Below are positions 14,373 to 15,710 of a DNA stretch of 15,710 bases, in pieces; position 1 is the stretch's first letter, and each line of letters opens with the position of its first letter. The notes under the pieces were generated by a model, which was not told the origin of the DNA, made no database searches, and saw only the letters and a list, made by a program, of their open reading frames with translations. The translations under genes and the position numbers were made by a program. The DNA comes from Acidimicrobiaceae bacterium (GTDB taxonomy: Bacteria; Actinomycetota; Acidimicrobiia; Acidimicrobiales; Bog-793), in NCBI GenBank assembly GCA_025463965.1, contig JAODBN010000339.1, forward strand, positions 1 to 15,710, written 5' to 3'.

Positions 14373-15140
14373 TCAGTAGGTCGCCCGACCACCGGAGAGG
14401 TCGAAGGTGAACCCCGTGGTAAAGCTGCATCCCGGAGAGACCATCCACGCCAGCATCTCGGCAACTTCTTCGACAGAACCGGGTCTCTTCATCGGGATCC
14501 GATCCGTCATGTACTTGACCACTTCAGCAGGTTGGGTATCGAGAAATGCAGTTCTGATCACCGCCGGAGCAAGGGCGTTGATGGTGATGCCGTCCTCTGC
14601 GTACTCCTTACCCTGCGCCTTCACCATCCCGATGAGTCCCGCTTTCGTAGTCGAATAACCGATCATGTTCGGATTCCCCTCTTTTCCAGCAATCGACGCC
14701 ACGTGAGCTATCCGCCCATATTGACGTTCAAGCATGTGAGGGAGAGCCATCTGACCGACCAAGAACGCTCCGCGGAGATTGATCGCATATACGGCATCGA
14801 ATTCATCGAGGCCGACCTCGTGACTTCGCCGGCCCAGCGGGCCCTGTACGCCGACGCAATTAATCACAATATGCACTTGGCCGAACCTATCCACCGCATG
14901 CTCGAACGCGGAGGCCAACGACCTTTGATCAGCGACATCGCCCTGAGCCGACAAGGCGGTCCCCGATCGGGCCTCGATGGACGCGGCCGTTTGTTGGGCC
15001 GCCGCGCCATCACGGTCGACACAGAAGACCGATGCCCCTCGGCCGGCCAAAAGGCGGGCTGCAGCAGCGCCGATCCCACCGCCAGCCCCGACGACTACCG
15101 CCCCCTGAGCGTGCAGACTGATCCGCTCAACGTCAATCAT
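14373..15140 (-). CDS. Short-chain dehydrogenase/reductase, probably NAD-dependent
   Basis: A 255-residue classical SDR. The glycine motif GAGGGIG is at 18-24, followed by VDRD with Asp42 at the end of strand 2, which favours NAD. Catalytic Ser149, Tyr162 and Lys166 (YSTTK) are present, and the C-terminus is TTGFTFDLSGGRATY. The usual NNAG is NCVG (94-97). The start ATG 15140 has AAGGA nine bases upstream; ATG 15170 would add ten residues without a clear ribosome-binding site. It lies 96 bp downstream of a sugar ABC permease on the same strand, suggesting oxidation of an imported sugar, polyol or sugar acid (inference). GC content is clearly lower than in the left half of the window. The substrate is unknown. 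Confidence 0.88.
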   Translation of the reverse strand: MIDVERISLHAQGAVVVGAGGGIGAAAARLLAGRGASVFCVDRDGAAAQQTAASIEARSGTALSAQGDVADQRSLASAFEHAVDRFGQVHIVINCVGVQGPLGRRSHEVGLDEFDAVYAINLRGAFLVGQMALPHMLERQYGRIAHVASIAGKEGNPNMIGYSTTKAGLIGMVKAQGKEYAEDGITINALAPAVIRTAFLDTQPAEVVKYMTDRIPMKRPGSVEEVAEMLAWMVSPGCSFTTGFTFDLSGGRATY

Positions 15141-15236
15141 TCCCTGCCGTCCTTCCATTGGGTAGCTCATCCGTGCGGAAGTTGTCGATCACCCTGGCCC
15201 TACCGCTTCCCCAACTGATCCAAGTCAGCACACGGC

Positions 15237-15710
15237 TCATCCCTTGACCGCGCCGGAGAAGAGCCCGGCAACGTAATAGCGCTGGAGTGCCAGGTATACG
15301 ACCACCGCTGGCAGCATGGCGATCACGGCACCCGACTCAAGCAATGCATAGTTGACCTGACCGAACGCCCCATTTTGCTGGATGTACAGCAGTTCGACGG
15401 GGAGCGTGAAGAGGTTGTTGCTGGTAAGGAACGTAAGTGCTGCAAGAAACTCGGTCCATGAGAACAGGAAGGTATAGATGCAAACCGTCATGATCCCTGG
15501 AAAGACAAGCGGTCCCATAACTCGTACCAGGATTTGACGTGTCCGGGCGCCGTCCACCACTGCCGACTCCTCCATCTCACGTGGAATCTGGCGAAAGCTG
15601 TTCCGCATGACGAACAGTCCGAACGGCAGATTGAAGGTCGTATAGACGATGACCAGGCCCGCCAGGCTATTGAGCAAATGGAGGTCATGTAGCTCAAGGA
15701 ACATAGGGGT
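15237..15710 (-). CDS. Carbohydrate ABC transporter permease, MalG-like (5' end beyond window)
   Basis: The C-terminal part (about 157 codons) of a binding-protein-dependent permease. The cytoplasmic EAA loop is seen in EMEESAVVDGARTRQILVRVMGPL, which docks the ATPase. It is flanked by hydrophobic helices (LAGLVIVYTTFNLPFGLFVM; GIMTVCIYTFLFSWTEFLAAL; VIAMLPAVVVYLAL), and the chain ends QRYYVAGLFSGAVKG, the usual end of MalG/AraQ-type sugar permeases. The frame is open to the window edge, so an apparent ATG near 15704 is internal. It imports a sugar together with a partner permease, an ATPase and a binding protein presumably encoded to the right. The SDR gene follows it, probably in the same transcript. 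Confidence 0.92.
   Translation of the reverse strand, partial: TPMFLELHDLHLLNSLAGLVIVYTTFNLPFGLFVMRNSFRQIPREMEESAVVDGARTRQILVRVMGPLVFPGIMTVCIYTFLFSWTEFLAALTFLTSNNLFTLPVELLYIQQNGAFGQVNYALLESGAVIAMLPAVVVYLALQRYYVAGLFSGAVKG

Overview
The window looks like chromosome from a high-GC actinobacterium, possibly of the Acidimicrobiia type (lineage is inference). The supporting signs are very high GC with G/C-rich third codon positions, GTG and TTG starts, an InhA-like enoyl reductase, a PPOX/F420-type oxidoreductase and a BTAD (SARP-like) regulator.

Region 1 (1-3070, minus strand) is the conserved translation/transcription operon rimP-nusA-ylxR-infB, running off the left edge inside infB. It has an extended -10 promoter and a leader with a strong hairpin plus T-tract, which looks like an attenuator. 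Region 2 (3085-7192, plus strand) holds a large BTAD-domain protein, a CorA-family metal channel (copy 1), an InhA/FabI enoyl-ACP reductase and an intact tRNA-Cys(GCA).

Region 3 (7147-13738) is a small genomic island in tRNA-Cys. A 46-bp 3' part of the tRNA is repeated (45/46) at 13693-13738. Next to the intact tRNA lies a broken tyrosine integrase. The cargo is a divergent cassette: tetR plus a PPOX oxidoreductase on the minus strand, and an SDR plus a 14-helix-type MFS exporter on the plus strand. Between them are two copies of a promoter/operator module with a near-perfect palindrome. At the right end sits a second corA (about 75% identical to copy 1), preceded by a short remnant of the BTAD protein's C-terminus. 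The BTAD-corA unit therefore occurs twice.

Region 4 (13739-15710) starts with about 630 bp in which no gene is seen. It then carries, on the minus strand and at visibly lower GC, an SDR dehydrogenase and the C-terminal part of a sugar ABC-transporter permease, probably the end of a carbohydrate uptake and oxidation cluster.

The features most worth attention are the island and its integrase frame that reads through the att site, the duplicated operator module controlling a TetR/PPOX/SDR/MFS cassette, the duplicated BTAD-corA unit with leaderless-type starts, and the attenuator-like leader of the nusA operon. I did not find a CRISPR array, an rRNA or an intact insertion sequence.
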